A stretch of DNA of 64,000 nt from Heliocidaris erythrogramma (taxonomy: Eukaryota; Echinodermata; Echinoidea; Camarodonta; Echinometridae), in contig CM046858.1 of assembly GCA_025617745.1 (NCBI GenBank), positions 29,898,534 to 29,962,533 on the forward strand, read 5' to 3'. Below, piece after piece: positions 23,487-34,615 of the stretch (its first letter is position 1; each line of letters opens with the position of its first letter). The notes under the pieces were generated by a model. That model saw nothing but the letters and a program-made list of their open reading frames with translations. It was not told where the DNA came from and made no database searches. The translations under genes were made by a program, and so were the position numbers.

Positions 23487-23699
23487 CTGTATAGAATTAA
23501 GTACAAATTGGGAAACCATTTTGTAAAAAGCGCAAGTTGAACTGATTGAAACTTTTTTTTCATTCAGCAATAAAGAATCGTTGATATTGAAACTTGGGGT
23601 AATTGCATTGTTTCGATTAGTTGAAGTACTTTTCAAATAAGAATTAATCAAGACAGATTGTGTATGTGCTGTAGCTGGGTTCGATAATCAAGCAATGCT

Positions 23700-23979
23700 T
23701 TGACTGAACTCTAAATTATATATACATGTGTGTGTGTATATATATATATTCTTATTAGTGTCTTCATGCCCACATCGGAACAAAGCGTTATTACGGAACA
23801 ATTGAGCGCGACTCACAACCCACGCCGCTTTCCCACTGGCTCATTGTTCCCCCGCTAGACTATTTAATTAATGATTTGCCGCACCCGGATATTATCCCTT
23901 AATTACGTTATTATGTAACATTTTTACGTGCCTCACAGCCCACGCTGTTTTTTTATCGCTTCATTGTTTCTTCGATATA
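23700..23979. other. intron with short TG/TA microsatellite
   Basis: A (TG)n(TA)n run lies at about 23722-23750. The rest shows two diverged copies of a block reading ACGTGCCTCACAGCCCACGC / GCGCGACTCACAACCCACGC, a local duplication. No gene. Confidence 0.4.
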
Positions 23980-24792
23980 CACTAAAGGAAAAAAGAAACT
24001 TATAAAAGTTCAAGAGATCACCAAATTAAATTCTCTGCATGGAAATGTACCAAATTTGGATATAATGTTGATTCAATGCATGGCTTTAAATGACAGTCAA
24101 TAACAAAAAGTTTTCTTCAATGCCACAAAAGAAATGTGCACTGAAGCAAAGGACTCTCTAATCCCCAAGTCACAAAGATAAACTGCAGCCTTGTACACCA
24201 TATGCATGTCAATGAATGAAACAAAAGAATTTCAAAAGGGATTTGCAAGTTCATATCCAAACAGATTAATAGCCAGTATGTCCACCTCTAGCTTGCTGGC
24301 AAGCTGTACACCGTCTTCGCATGCTTCCGATCAGATTCGCGATGGTAGCCTGGGGAACATTGTTCCATTCCTCTTGCAGTGCTGCAATGAGCGTCTCCCT
24401 ATTGATGGGTTGATTGATGGGTTGACACACGTCGACCAAGCTCTTCCCAGAGATGTTCAATTGGGGAAAGGTCTGGTGAACGGGCGCACCATGGCAGAAC
24501 ATCAATATCCTCTTGCTCGAGGGGTGCAAATCCCTTTTGAAATTCTTTTGTTTCATTCATTGACATGCATATGGTGTACAAGGCTGCAGTTTGTCTTTGT
24601 GACTTGGGGATTAGAGAGTCCTTTGCTTCAGTGCACATTTCTTTTGTGGCATTGAAGAAAACTTTTTGTTATTGACTGTCATTTAAAGCCATGCATTGAA
24701 TCAACATTATGTCCAAATTTGGTACATTTCCATGCAGAGAATTTAATTTGGTGATCTCTTGAACTTTTATAAGTTTCTTTTTTCCTTTAGTG
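23980..24792 (-). mobile_element. internally deleted Tc1/mariner element with long inverted repeats
   Basis: Flanked by TA on both sides. Ends are CACTAAAGGAAAAAAGAAAC and its inverted form. The inverted repeats are about 265 bp and nearly identical. Between them lies only the C-terminal part of a Tc1-type transposase, read on the minus strand. The 5' part of the transposase gene is gone, so the element is non-autonomous. Confidence 0.88.
24266..24540 (-). pseudogene. Tc1-type transposase, C-terminal fragment
   Basis: Pieces in order: WCARSPDLSPIEHLWEELGR (the DDE-terminal region with PIEHLW), then ETLIAALQEEWNNVPQATI and GSMRRRCTACQQARGGHTGY at the end. One frameshift separates them. The family usually has about 340 residues; fewer than 100 remain. 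The longer plus-strand ORF over this place is its antisense shadow. Confidence 0.88.
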
Positions 24793-24865
24793 TATAACCA
24801 CGGTAGTCGAATGTATTCTTTGCATTACCCCTGAAGAGTGGTAAGTGGAAGAGTAGTTGTGTACT

Positions 24866-24877
24866 TTTCTTCATATA

Positions 24878-24920
<43 letters not shown>
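24866..24920. repeat. (AT)n microsatellite
   Basis: About 50 bp of alternating AT in an aminopeptidase intron. Confidence 0.9.
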
Positions 24921-24921
<1 letters not shown>

Positions 24922-25260
24922 ATGGGTTACTAGTCTGTATGCAAATCTCAGGGTGTTGGATCAGGGAATTACATACTAGTCTCCGCTAGCAGAGTTCCCT
25001 GGTTCAAGTCCATTTATCGAAAGTCAAATGATGCTATATTATATTATACCTGAGATACGTTGTGTAGGTTTAAAGGAACATTATCGCCCATTTCATATAA
25101 AATGAAATACGGGGAAAGGAGCCCTTCAAAAAGCCAACTTTGTCTCTCAGGCCTTTGGGGAGGATGTAGATAAGAATGTGTGTTACACAATACATGTCAT
25201 CTCCAAAATACAGCGGCTTTTTCAAACAACAATGAAGCAAAAAACAGAAATCAGACAAAC

Positions 25261-25326
25261 CTCTAATCCTCTTCTGAAAGTTGTTTCACCAAGAAAATCA
25301 AGTACCATTCTTATGATAGACGCTCC
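25261..25326 (-). CDS. M1 aminopeptidase 66-bp exon (GASIIRM)
   Basis: Acceptor CCTCAG, donor GTTTGTC; 22 codons in phase 0: GASIIRMVLDFLGETTFRRG then LE. This is the M1 segment that follows the catalytic tyrosine (Y-x-K-GAS-x-IRML..FLG...F..GL). It links cleanly to the exon ending AIVYDK at 27303 and to the 66-bp exon at 23486. The ORFs usually called across this place read the wrong frame. Confidence 0.93.
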
Positions 25327-25439
25327 CTGAGGATGTAAGAAACAAGCAAATGCACTTTTTTCTTTTGAGATCAATATTTGATAGACATTTTTTGTCTACA
25401 ATTGACATTTTATATTCTTAGACATAATTATTCTTCTTC

Positions 25440-25710
25440 ATTTTCTTGTTGTTCTTCTTTTTCTTCTTCTTCTTCTTCTTCTTCTTCTTCTCATTCCCTT
25501 ACTATCTCCTTTGTCTTTTTACTATTTTTCTTGTCATTATACTTCTTCACTCTCTTCTTTATACCCCGGGAGCGGATAATGTGCATACATTGTGTGCGGC
25601 CATGTCAGAATCCGATGACCGGGGTAATAATATATCTATAAAGCGCTTAGACACATCACCATTGATGTATTAGGCGCTATATAAAAGCGGAATATTATTA
25701 TTATTATTCT
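25440..25710 (+). repeat. (TTC)n run and LINE/SINE-like 3' tail
   Basis: A (TTC)n run at 25444-25491 is followed by a block (25560-25690) that is the inverted relative of 7380-7510. It ends in a stem-like AAGCGCTTAGACAC...TAGGCGCTATATAA and an (ATT)n tail. Such 3' ends are typical of CR1/L2-type LINEs and partner SINEs. Confidence 0.6.
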
Positions 25711-26218
25711 TTGTCTTCGTATTCTTCTTCGCCCTCTCTATCTGCATGATCTATCACTCTCTCGATAATACAATCGCCCTAAATCAAATTTCTGTTTGGA
25801 CAGTCTTCAAGAAGGACAGTTCTCTACTTTGACGCTACGAGGCAATTATATTAAAGAAATTGCTTTCTCAACCTGAATGTGTTGTTTGAGTCAATACAAG
25901 ACGTGAAATCTTGAGATAGCACAGAGAACATGTTCGTTTGTCTTGAGCTCTGCAGGCATCTTCAGCCCATTTTCAACAAAAAACCAACAATTTTGAAAAG
26001 CAGCAAAGTCAAATCTTCAAACGCATGTATGAGTTCTATTTTCAATTATGCTCTTTGTTTTTGATTCCCATTGCTTTGTGATCGTGTAGTCATTCTGGTT
26101 GGCACTGGTTCTTTGGCATGCAACCTTGTTCAACTTCACCTAGACTGTCTTCTTTGCAAAAAAATTCCAATCTGAAAAGGGTTTTACACGACAACAATTT
26201 TGAAGCAAGGGTGAATAG

Positions 26219-26334
26219 CATCTCATTAACACACATTTGAAGGAGACAATCATTCATGATGAGAATTTGAACTCCCAGGCTGCTCAAATTCTCATTTTAG
26301 CTGATCTTCTTCTTCAAATGTGTGTTAATAAGAT
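26219..26334. repeat. hairpin-forming repeat
   Basis: TTAACACACATTTGAAG at about 26225 is answered by CTTCAAATGTGTGTTAA at about 26312, with a second inner pair (GAGAATTTGA / TCAAATTCTC). About 115 bp, no ORF; probably a small palindromic MITE in the intron between exons at 27303 and 25326. Confidence 0.55.
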
Positions 26335-27302
26335 TTTATGACCCTGGAAACCTAAAGAGGTAATACTACTGGAAAGTATATATGAATTACTCTTTCATAT
26401 GATTTGATTTTCACTGTCGGCAAACATATAGTTCATTTACAGGAAATTTTAGGAGTTGGGTTTCCTTTTTTTAACGCCCAGTACATCACTGTGATGGATC
26501 GCAAGGATTGGCTGGCTACTTGAAAAACGTAATTATTTTTTATTTTCTTTTTGCAATCTACATTATGGGCATCAGTCAGTTAGAACAAAACTTCAGAGAA
26601 AGAGTCCGGTGGTCCCGTGTCTTCCATCTGTATATCCTTATGGTATGATCGTCTTATGAATGTTATAGTAAACTATTCCCTCCTCGAGCCGTTGCTCACT
26701 CATGTTTTATATAAGTAATGAAGATTGACATTTCACAGTAAAGTGATTTAAAACATTGGGGAGCTTGAATATGTGCCCTTCATTGCTAAATATGGGGAAA
26801 CCCCTCCCCCTTCCCCTCCCCTCCCCCCCCCCCCCCCCGATGAGTGATGCTGTCGTTTACACGCTAATAAGGATTTACTTATATAAAACTTCAGACAACA
26901 TATCGCCAAGTTCATTTAATTTGAGGATATCACTTCATTGTTTAAAAATGTAAATCCAGTAAAAGAAAATATTTTCATCTTGCACATAACTGCAATGTTA
27001 ATAACAAAATGCGTATATATGCCAGTACAGAAAAGTATACATTCAACTAGCAGATACATCTCCAATGGTAGCCGTGCTAAAGCAGGGATAGTGATATGAT
27101 TGCAGGACCCTCATGGAAAACACTTGCTAATGGGTAAACAAGAATTATTATTATAATACAGGATAAACAAGAATTATTATTATTATACAGGGTAAACAAG
27201 AATTATAATTATTGTTATTATTATTATCATTATCATTATTATTATCAAACATTATTATTATGTTTATGTCTATACAATTGAATTGTCGTATTTCTCGATC
27301 AC

Positions 27303-27437
27303 CTTATCGTAGACGATGGCATCGTACTGCTGGTTGATATCGTCTGCTGTGAAGACATCCACGATGACTGGGCGGGAAGACGGTGCAGCATCCGCTTGGA
27401 GAGCGTCGTAGAAATTCGTTCCAGCAAATTGGTCTCT
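27303..27437 (-). CDS. M1 aminopeptidase exon with the catalytic tyrosine
   Basis: A 135-bp exon, acceptor TTATGCAG, donor GTGATCG, phase 0 on both sides. It encodes RDQFAGTNFYDALQADAAPS, then SRPVIVDVFTADDINQQYDA and IVYDK. In M1 enzymes the DQF...L..D...SSRPV...V.....I...FD.I.Y.KG stretch follows the HEXXH/E zinc site, and its Tyr is the transition-state residue (Y477 in human aminopeptidase N). This is the most N-terminal exon found. I did not find the exon with HEXXH above it; that part of the minus strand is filled with transposons, and the exon may lie beyond 64 kb. Confidence 0.93.
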
Positions 27438-27439
27438 CT

Positions 27440-27561
27440 GCATAATGATGGTAACGATAGCATAATAAGAAAAACAACAACAACAATAAGAAGAACAATA
27501 ATGATAATAGTAATAATAACAATATTAATAGTGAGACAAATAATAATGACAATAATAGTAG

Positions 27562-27593
<32 letters not shown>

Positions 27594-27740
27594 ATAATAA
27601 TTATAATTATACGAAGTGAATAACAATGATAGTGATATTGATAATAATAATGATAATAGCAATATAAATAATAACAATATGAAAAACAATAATAATACAT
27701 ATAATACAAATGATAATAATAACAATGATAATAATCTCTC
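27440..27740. repeat. degenerate (AAT)n microsatellite
   Basis: About 300 bp of AAT/AAC trinucleotides directly upstream of the aminopeptidase exon acceptor at 27437. The long ORFs across it (minus 27299-27888) are low-complexity products of the repeat with exon sequence in wrong frames. Confidence 0.9.
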
Positions 27741-30630
27741 TTTCTTCCTCTCCCATTCGACTGACTAGGACTATCTCTATCTCTCCTTGTACATAAATTT
27801 GAAAGGATGAATATATACACAGCTTGAAGTAATGTTTGCTTGTGTTTTCCCATGGATCAGTGTACAGCGATATAAATTGTAAGGGCAAGTTCTAACCTTT
27901 ATCTTTTACACATGCGTAACCACTGACACCAAAAACTTCTATTTCCTAATTTTAATCATGTCATAGGTGCATTGTGGGCTTAAAACGTTTGTTTGAATTT
28001 TCAATTCACATTTACTGGGAAAGGATGACCAAGTATTCACTTATTTCGCAAAACGATTTTCAATCAATTTGCATTATTCTTGGTTTGAACAAGAGAATAT
28101 TATCATTAATTTATCATTAATAATGTCGAAACTTTCATATCTCGCCTGATTATACTTCAACTCTCTATCTCTTTGTCTATATTTCTGCTTGTAGTGAAAG
28201 CGAGTTATTCCTGTGCAGAAGTTAGCCTTTAAAAATGAAGTTGTTTCTAAAGATACTGGGTTTGATTTTTTTCTTTTATTTGATTTAATTGATTTTACAT
28301 GGTTTCGCTGTAAACTCAAAAATTGTGCCTTTGAGAGTCTTGCTAATGTCAGTATGGGTTTGGTGATGGATTATCAACCGCTAGTAACAAACTGGCACAT
28401 CAGTGTTTAAATTTTCGTAATAGTTTCGTTGTTGCTAATGCTATATTTGTCTATTTCGTATGCTATACTATAAGTAATGCTATAAGTGTATATTTCGACA
28501 TGATTTGCTACCGTGAGAGATAAGTTTGTATTTAATTTACTTTATTTGTGACCGATGACAAGGCTGGCAGTCTTTATCTACTAGGGGCACTGGCTGACTC
28601 AGACAGGGCATTACTTAAACAAAACAAAATGGAACGCCAATTTGCACAACTAGCTTGTCAGTTGTCAGTTTAGGATTGTGCTGCACGGTCTTACCACAGC
28701 TTATTGGCAATACTTTTGACTATGTGGGCGATTCGAAGAACATGGCTTACACAGCCGCAAGTTCTTGACTTATTGCAGTTATCATATCAGCTGAAATTTT
28801 CATGATTAGATTCCTTCATCATAAAGCCTTGTACCATCAATCCAAAGAGGTATTTTGGCCATTGCGCTATCGTCATTTTGCCAAAAGCAGTTGGCATGCT
28901 TACTGTAGAGACATTGTTGAAATGCACAAAGGGCCAGGGCTGGGAACCGAAGTTCATACCTACAAAGGAGAACGCTGTCGGCGTTCAGCCATCGCTCCCT
29001 GGTGAAGGCCAAGGGATATCTCCTTCGTCTTCCCTTTAAAGCAACCAGGGTTCCTTTTCTAGCTAGAGAAAGACTTTCCGTCGCACTAGTCCATCAAGAC
29101 CCGACAAACAGTTAAATCCCTTCCCCACATAGGAATGGCAGGGCAGGGGATGTGTCTAATCCTGATCTGGGAAATACAGCTAACGAGAACTAGCCAAAGC
29201 CCCACGATCAAACCGCGTCTAACATCCAATATGAACCTGAGAGAGCCACTCCCATCCCTAATCAAATCCAAGATCAAGGTGTCGAGACTGCATGTCGATT
29301 TCCCTAGCCCTTCACACGTTGTAGAAACCACATGTAATTGTCAACCGCTCTTCACACGTCCACATCGATCTCTCCTGCGACTTTTCACTTTATTGGCGAT
29401 TATGTCTTCGATCAACAACATGCTTGTGATAACAGGAGATATCATGTGTTTTACCAAATCGTATGACCCATTTATTAGGAATGTCTCGTTTGCTTTCCAT
29501 GGTCTCCTGAATTGGAAGTATATTTGGTTTTTACAATGTTCTTTTTCACCACTTATTACGACGCTGTTTTCACTAGAAATGGGAAGTTTTGTTACCCAGT
29601 AGGATGCATGTTCGCTGGCTGTGTCTGGCTTATAATCGGTAAAATAGGTAATCCGTTCCATGCATTCTCAAAATGACATGTCACGGCTCTGTATGGAACC
29701 TTGGGCTTCGTGAGACCTCCGCAAGGAGCCCGTGCGATTATCGCAAGAAGCACGTGCCGGAAGAACGATGGCTGCGCGTGTCAGGTGCGTTCATCAGAAC
29801 ACGTAGCCACACGCAGAGATTGTTGTACATGTCCAACAGCCTCCCTGCGGGTCCTGCGTGTTCCTACGTACTTGGAAAAATCGTACAGACCCGTGCATGC
29901 AAGGCAAGGATTTTCTGCGAAATCCGTCGCAGACCACTCACAAGGAGGTGCAAGACCGGTTGTGACCAATATTTAAGTAGCCTTCAAACATGCAAAACCT
30001 GTGAAACTAAAGAATCGCCTAATGCTCAATGGTACAACTAAGTTCCATTGGACTTTTGATTTGTTGTTCCATTAATTTTGATATATTCTTTATTCCATTT
30101 GTTATTAGTCTATGTTGATTTTCTGCAATTATTTTTCAGGGGCCTTTATTGAGCTTTTGTAAAGATGGATACGAGCGCGTTGTAAATATTGTAATTTTCA
30201 TTATATTATTATAAATGTTATAACAAAAATGAACTGTTCTAAGTTTATTAAAATTTCGAACAAGATTTTTACAGATGGGTCCTATTGATGTTGGAAAATC
30301 TCAAAATTACTCTACAACAGAAAAAAATGGTAATATGGCAATAAATAAGAATAATGAAAGAAAAAAAGGAGGTAAAAAAAATGTCCCGCCGTAAAATGAC
30401 AGATAACGCCGAACTCATAAAGATTTTGAAGCTGGTTAAAAATAAATATTGATTTGCAACATCTATTGTTAGCGCTACTAGATCACATAAACCTGTAGAT
30501 ATTCACAAACAACACATTTTTAGCAAATCAGTGACCTCGGACTCTCATCGTTTCTTTACTTATTCGGTGAGTCGGGAAACAGGCGTTCCGATGGTTCGTC
30601 CGATTTCTGGTGCTAAGCGGCTGGAAATAG
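27741..30630. other. no gene recognised; GC-richer patch at 29690-29970
   Basis: ORFs of 100-155 codons at 29135-29602 (plus), 29341-29661 (minus) and 29673-30041 (plus) overlap one another and show no family motif. The 29690-29970 patch is GC-rich against an AT-rich background (words such as GCGAAATCCGTCGCAGACC), and resembles transposon end material rather than an exon. I looked for the HEXXH exon of the aminopeptidase here and did not see it. Confidence 0.4.
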
Positions 30631-30639
30631 ATCACACTT

Positions 30640-30882
30640 CAAGATGAAGAATAATCTTCTGTATCGGGAGTTTCGAGACTCTAGGGCAGGGGCTGACATC
30701 ACCACTCAATTGACAGTGCCATGGCCTCTAAGGAAACACGTCTGGCACACGAATCGGTCATGGGTGGACACTTAGGGGCAGGATCTTAGCTAAATTTTTC
30801 TGGCCGGGATTACAGAATGACGTGAAGATATTTTGCAGGTCATGTGACGCCTGCCAGCATTTCTACCGAAGGGAAGGGTGAC
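30640..30882 (+). pseudogene. Ty3/gypsy (gmr1-like) integrase, zinc-finger part
   Basis: Reads NNLLYREFRDSRAG, then after a frameshift RLAHESVMGGHLG, then FFWPGLQNDVKIFCRSCDAC. The H...H and C..C pairs are the HHCC finger at the integrase N terminus. The protein breaks at 30882, where a BEL/Pao LTR element starts, and resumes at 44963 with the integrase core. At least two frame lesions. Confidence 0.82.
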
Positions 30883-31832
30883 TGTTAATGACGTTGATTT
30901 GACCAAAGATTTGTCGCCCTCTGTTGGCATATGATATTTGATTTGATGGTACAGCTAGGTACGGCTTCTTGCTGACCGTTTGAATTGGCAAAATCGTTAA
31001 TCTGAGGGATTTTCAGTTCGCAATAGGGCACAGAGGTCAGTACTATATATAATTTAATGTTTACTTGCAATTAAGTTGGTGTTATGTAAAGGATTATGAA
31101 GATTGATATGGATATAAAACTAAGTCTGGTTGTACGTAGATGATACGTTCATGTTCATGTAGATTACCCACGTAGTGTACGACTGTTGGAATTTTCATTA
31201 GAATCAGTTATGAAATGTACAAAATGAATAGTAAGAAATTTATGATGTGAAATGCATGAAATTATGACAGTATGAGACAGATTTCATTTATCAAAGATAT
31301 AATAAGTTCGTGAAGAAAGCGACTAAATTTAGAGAAATTTCAGACAAATGTGAAGATTTCTGACTGGTAAAAAGGATTTGTATTTACTACGTAGAAAGGC
31401 ATAGGTGGGATACTGAGAATGTAATTTTCTAATATCTGAAGTTGATTTAATTTAGATGGACTGGCAAGCTTATAGGATTTGTTATGAGCCTTTTGACCTG
31501 TGTGACATCAGTTTGATAATAACCGAGCCGTGTAATATGTCAGGTTTATTTTCCAAGGTTATTTGAATAGATCATTCTGTGATCGATCAGAGCCGTAATC
31601 GATTCATAATTATTTCCTATTTTGGGCAATTGTACTGAAGCATTGCAGTTTGAGTTCAGATTCATTTGCATATGTACTTATTATTCTTACAATTTTGTCT
31701 TTGTCATACAGTTTTCACGGAGTTGGATACAAATGATACAAATATGGCAAATAAAGAAAAAAAGACAACTCCAGTCGAGACTTGTGTCTTTTTTAAATCA
31801 TGAGGGTTTATAGTGGCTCTGCCACATCTACA
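30883..31832 (+). repeat. 5' LTR of the BEL/Pao-like element
   Basis: About 950 bp. From 31016 it is nearly identical to 35126-36100 and then to 44872-44962. Its first 130 bp have no match in the 3' copy. The end TACA at 31829-31832 is chosen because the 3' copy stops matching right after it. A clean primer-binding site is not evident, so the LTR end could be about 20 bp earlier. Confidence 0.65.
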
Positions 31833-31917
31833 GTGAAAATTCTCCCATATTGAAATCCCTATCAGATGATTCTTTGTTTCTGCCAAGACTGGGAAATTAT
31901 AGAGACAGCTGTTCATT

Positions 31918-33215
31918 ATGGCTGAAGGAACGGATCAGCAGAAGCGGCAGCCTGTCCACACAGAAAGGGGCATCGAATACCGGCTCGATCTCAAGGCTAA
32001 TATCTTCAAAGGCAGTGTGACCTGCTGGCGACGTAAGGCCAATAGGCTTAGGGCTGCGCTTGCAGATGATGTTGGTTTCTCCGATGTCAAGGCTCTTCGA
32101 GATGGGTTACAAGAACTTATGGACACTGTCATTGAAGCACAAGAGAACCTCGCCGAATTGAGATTGTCCTCCGAGATAGCTGATGACAGTGGGGACAAAT
32201 TAGAGGAAGTTGAGAAAGAACACAGTTCAATCATGAAAAGCACACTTGAAAGGATGATCGTTCTAAAGGAAGAGGAAAGAAATTACGATGCATCTTCGAG
32301 GCAAGGGGACATTCTCGAACCATCACCTGTACATCCACCTGTTGCATGGGCGCCAATCCTCACAGGAATTCTATTCAAGTGGGGGGGGGGGGGGGGGACA
32401 CACCTGGATGCAACAATGGGGTGTCCCCCCCCCCACTTGAATAGAATTCCTGTGAGGATTGGCGCCCATGACCTGTTGGTGGGAATTCACCTCTTGATCC
32501 TTTGAGTCTTTTTGCAGAACAGTTGAGAGCCTCAAGATTTCCTCTTCCTGAACCGACTGCATTCGATGGCGATCCACTTTTGTATCCAGGTTGGAAACAT
32601 GCCTTCGACGTTTTGATCGATCCCAGTGGCATTAAGCCTATAGACAGATTCTTCTATCTCGAGAAGTACCTGAAGGGTCAAGCCCTAGATCTAGTGAAAG
32701 GATATGCACTGATTGATAATGAAACAGCATATCATGATGCCAGAGAAGCTTTGGAAGAACGGTATGGAAATTAATTCGTCATTGCTTAATGCCTTTCGAG
32801 ACAAGTTAGAGAGGTGGCCTCGAACAACCTCAAAGGATGCACCAGGTTTGAGAAAGTTCTCAGATTTCTTACGGCAGTGTGCTATAGCAATGGACAAAAT
32901 TCATCACCTCCATCACCTGAATGACGACAGAGAAATTCGTAAGATCCTGACTAAGTTACCTGAATGGTTAGTTGTCCGCTGGTCCAGGAAGGCTTATCAT
33001 TGGGCAGAGGACAACAAGAGCTTTCCGCCTTTCAAACTTTTTGCACGTTTCCTAGAGGAGGAGTCCAAGATTGCTTGTTGTCCCATCACCTCTATTTATG
33101 GATTGAGGGAATCAAGATCTGAAAGAGGATGGAGCCTCAAGAGGACTGAGAGTCGATCAGCTGGAGAGTTCTACATGGCTGACTGGTCCCAGATTCCTTT
33201 GGGAAAAGGAAACTC
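31918..33215 (+). pseudogene. BEL/Pao gag-like gene, broken
   Basis: ATG at 31918 opens a frame (MAEGTDQQKRQPVH...) with a charged, probably coiled-coil start. A foldback at 32345-32472 disrupts it. The frame at 32502-32774 (FAEQLRASRFPLPEP, AFDGDPLLYPGWKHAF) and, after a frameshift near 32765, the one at 32713-33222 (LERWPRTTSKDAPGLRKFSD, KLPEWLVVRWSRKAY) match the DUF1759 region of BEL/Pao gag proteins. The gene ends where integrase sequence begins. Confidence 0.8.
32345..32472. repeat. foldback hairpin with a G17/C13 stem inside gag
   Basis: CATGGGCGCCAATCCTCACA, continuing through AATTCTATTCAAGTG and a G run, is followed about 25 bp later by a C run and the exact inverted sequence, ending GGCGCCCATG. 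Arms exceed 50 bp. The insertion shifts or extends the gag frame. Confidence 0.9.
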
Positions 33216-33239
33216 CAAGTAACAGTAACCAGGAAGAAT

Positions 33240-33775
33240 TCACTATTCACCCAAATGATCCTGAATTGAAGAAAGTGACCGCTCACCAAGCGAAGGCAAA
33301 GCAGATTGGGTTTGAATTGGATCGCCTACAGCGATTTTCTACTTGGCATCAGGCAAGGAGAGCGGTTGGAAACTGTATGCGCCTGAAAACCTATCTCAAG
33401 GACTGCTGTTTGGTGAAAGGGAAGAATATGGGCAATACTTACCAGCGTCCTGTCATGAAGCCCATGTCCACTGAGGTGCTCACTCAAGCAGAAAAGGAAA
33501 TTTTAAAGCTTGTCCAGAAAGAGGAATTTCCAGAGGAAATTCAGCTGTTGAAAGAACTGGGGGCAGAAAGTCCTGCAAGTCGTCAACACAGACGCCATGT
33601 CAAGAGGAACTGTCGATTCCAAAGGCTCGACCCATTCTTAGATGATGAGGGTATAATGAGAGTAGGTGGTCGTCTGAAGGAAGCCGAAATGTCATTCGAA
33701 GATAAACATCCGATTCTCATTCCTAAAGAGAGCCATGTGACGAAGTTTTTAGTGCGTCACTGTCACGAGAAATGC
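33240..33775 (+). pseudogene. BEL/Pao integrase N-terminal part
   Basis: Frame 33266-33823 holds CRFQRLDPFLDDEGIMRVGG, RLKEAEMSFEDKHPILIP and VTKFLVRHCHEKC. This is the segment before and within the integrase zinc-binding region of BEL/Pao pol (LDPFLD..GI.RVGGRL....KHP..LP...H.T.L...H.H). Protease, RT and RNase H, normally between gag and this point (about 2.5 kb), are missing. The last codons of the frame belong to a palindromic insert. Confidence 0.8.
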
Positions 33776-34615
33776 CCAGGTTTCTCAAAACACATTTTGA
33801 GACTTGCGCATGAAATGGCGTAGTGTTGCGTACTGTGGCGTATAGACCGACGTAGACTTGTGTAGACTTGCGTAGACCTGGCGTACATTTACGTATAGTT
33901 GCTTATAGTTACTTAAATTTGGCGTACTCATGCTGGATCCTACTGTTTTTCATCACTTGCTAGTTTGAACAGATTCGTCCCATTTGAAATTAAATCGTTC
34001 GTGCTCTGCCATTCCCAATATTTCAAACATAGACTGGAAAGGTGTTCATATTGGTGTGCAAGTATCAAATATAGGAGAAGAGCAATTATTGAATCATATA
34101 ATAATTAAGATAAAGTACATGATATTTATCAATAGTAGAGTTAAAAGAAAACCCCCTACTTGTAATGAGATGAAGACAAAAATTCAAGAGGACAAAAAAG
34201 AAGAAAGAAAATTCTACGTCGGCCTATACGCCACAGTACGCAACACTACGCCATTTCATGCGCAAGTCTCAAAATGTGTCTTGAGAAACCGGGGCATTTT
34301 GGCGTAGTGTTGCGTAGGAATGGCGTACAGGGGCGTAGTGTTGCGTAGGCTTGCGTATAAACTGCGTTCTCTGGCTCTACGCAGACAGTACGCCAAAAAA
34401 TTAAACATGTTTAATTTTTTGCCAAAAAAATTAAACCATTGTGTGTACAATAAGAAAAAAAAAATTAAACATGTTTAATTTTTTGCGTACTTTATTTGCA
34501 TTCCTCGGCGTAGACTTGCGTAGACTTGCGTAGGCACAGCGTATGGCAGCGTAGCCGCTACGCAACAATACGTAACTCTACGCAACTCTACGCAAATCCC
34601 GGTGTGAAAGCCCCT
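33776..34615. repeat. palindromic insert dense in GCGTA/TACGC words
   Basis: A 57-bp block at 33777-33834 (GTTTCTCAAAACACATTTTG...) recurs inverted at 34236-34293. Around both there are about 25 GCGTA or TACGC words, often as TTGCGTAGACTTGCGTAG. Two palindromes AAATTAAACATGTTTAATTT lie at about 34399 and 34461. The right edge reads CGGGATTTGCG inverted, then GGTGTGAAAGCCCC, like a DNA-transposon end. The minus ORF at 34256-34450 is a product of the repeats. Confidence 0.65.

Noticed and set aside
24191-24655. 154-codon plus-strand ORF
   Set aside because: Antisense of the Tc1 transposase remnant and its inverted repeat.
25068-25110. TTAAAGGAACATTATCGCCC as an end of another T2-type MITE
   Set aside because: Fits TTAAAGGRR, but no inverted partner was found nearby before the exon at 25261 or upstream.
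27299-27888. ORFs of 93-184 codons on the minus strand
   Set aside because: They translate the AAT microsatellite into runs of I, Y and L. Only 27303-27437, in another frame, is coding (aminopeptidase exon).
29135-30041. Overlapping ORFs of 91-155 codons
   Set aside because: No domain, no splice signals linking them, overlap on both strands; probably chance in a GC-richer patch.
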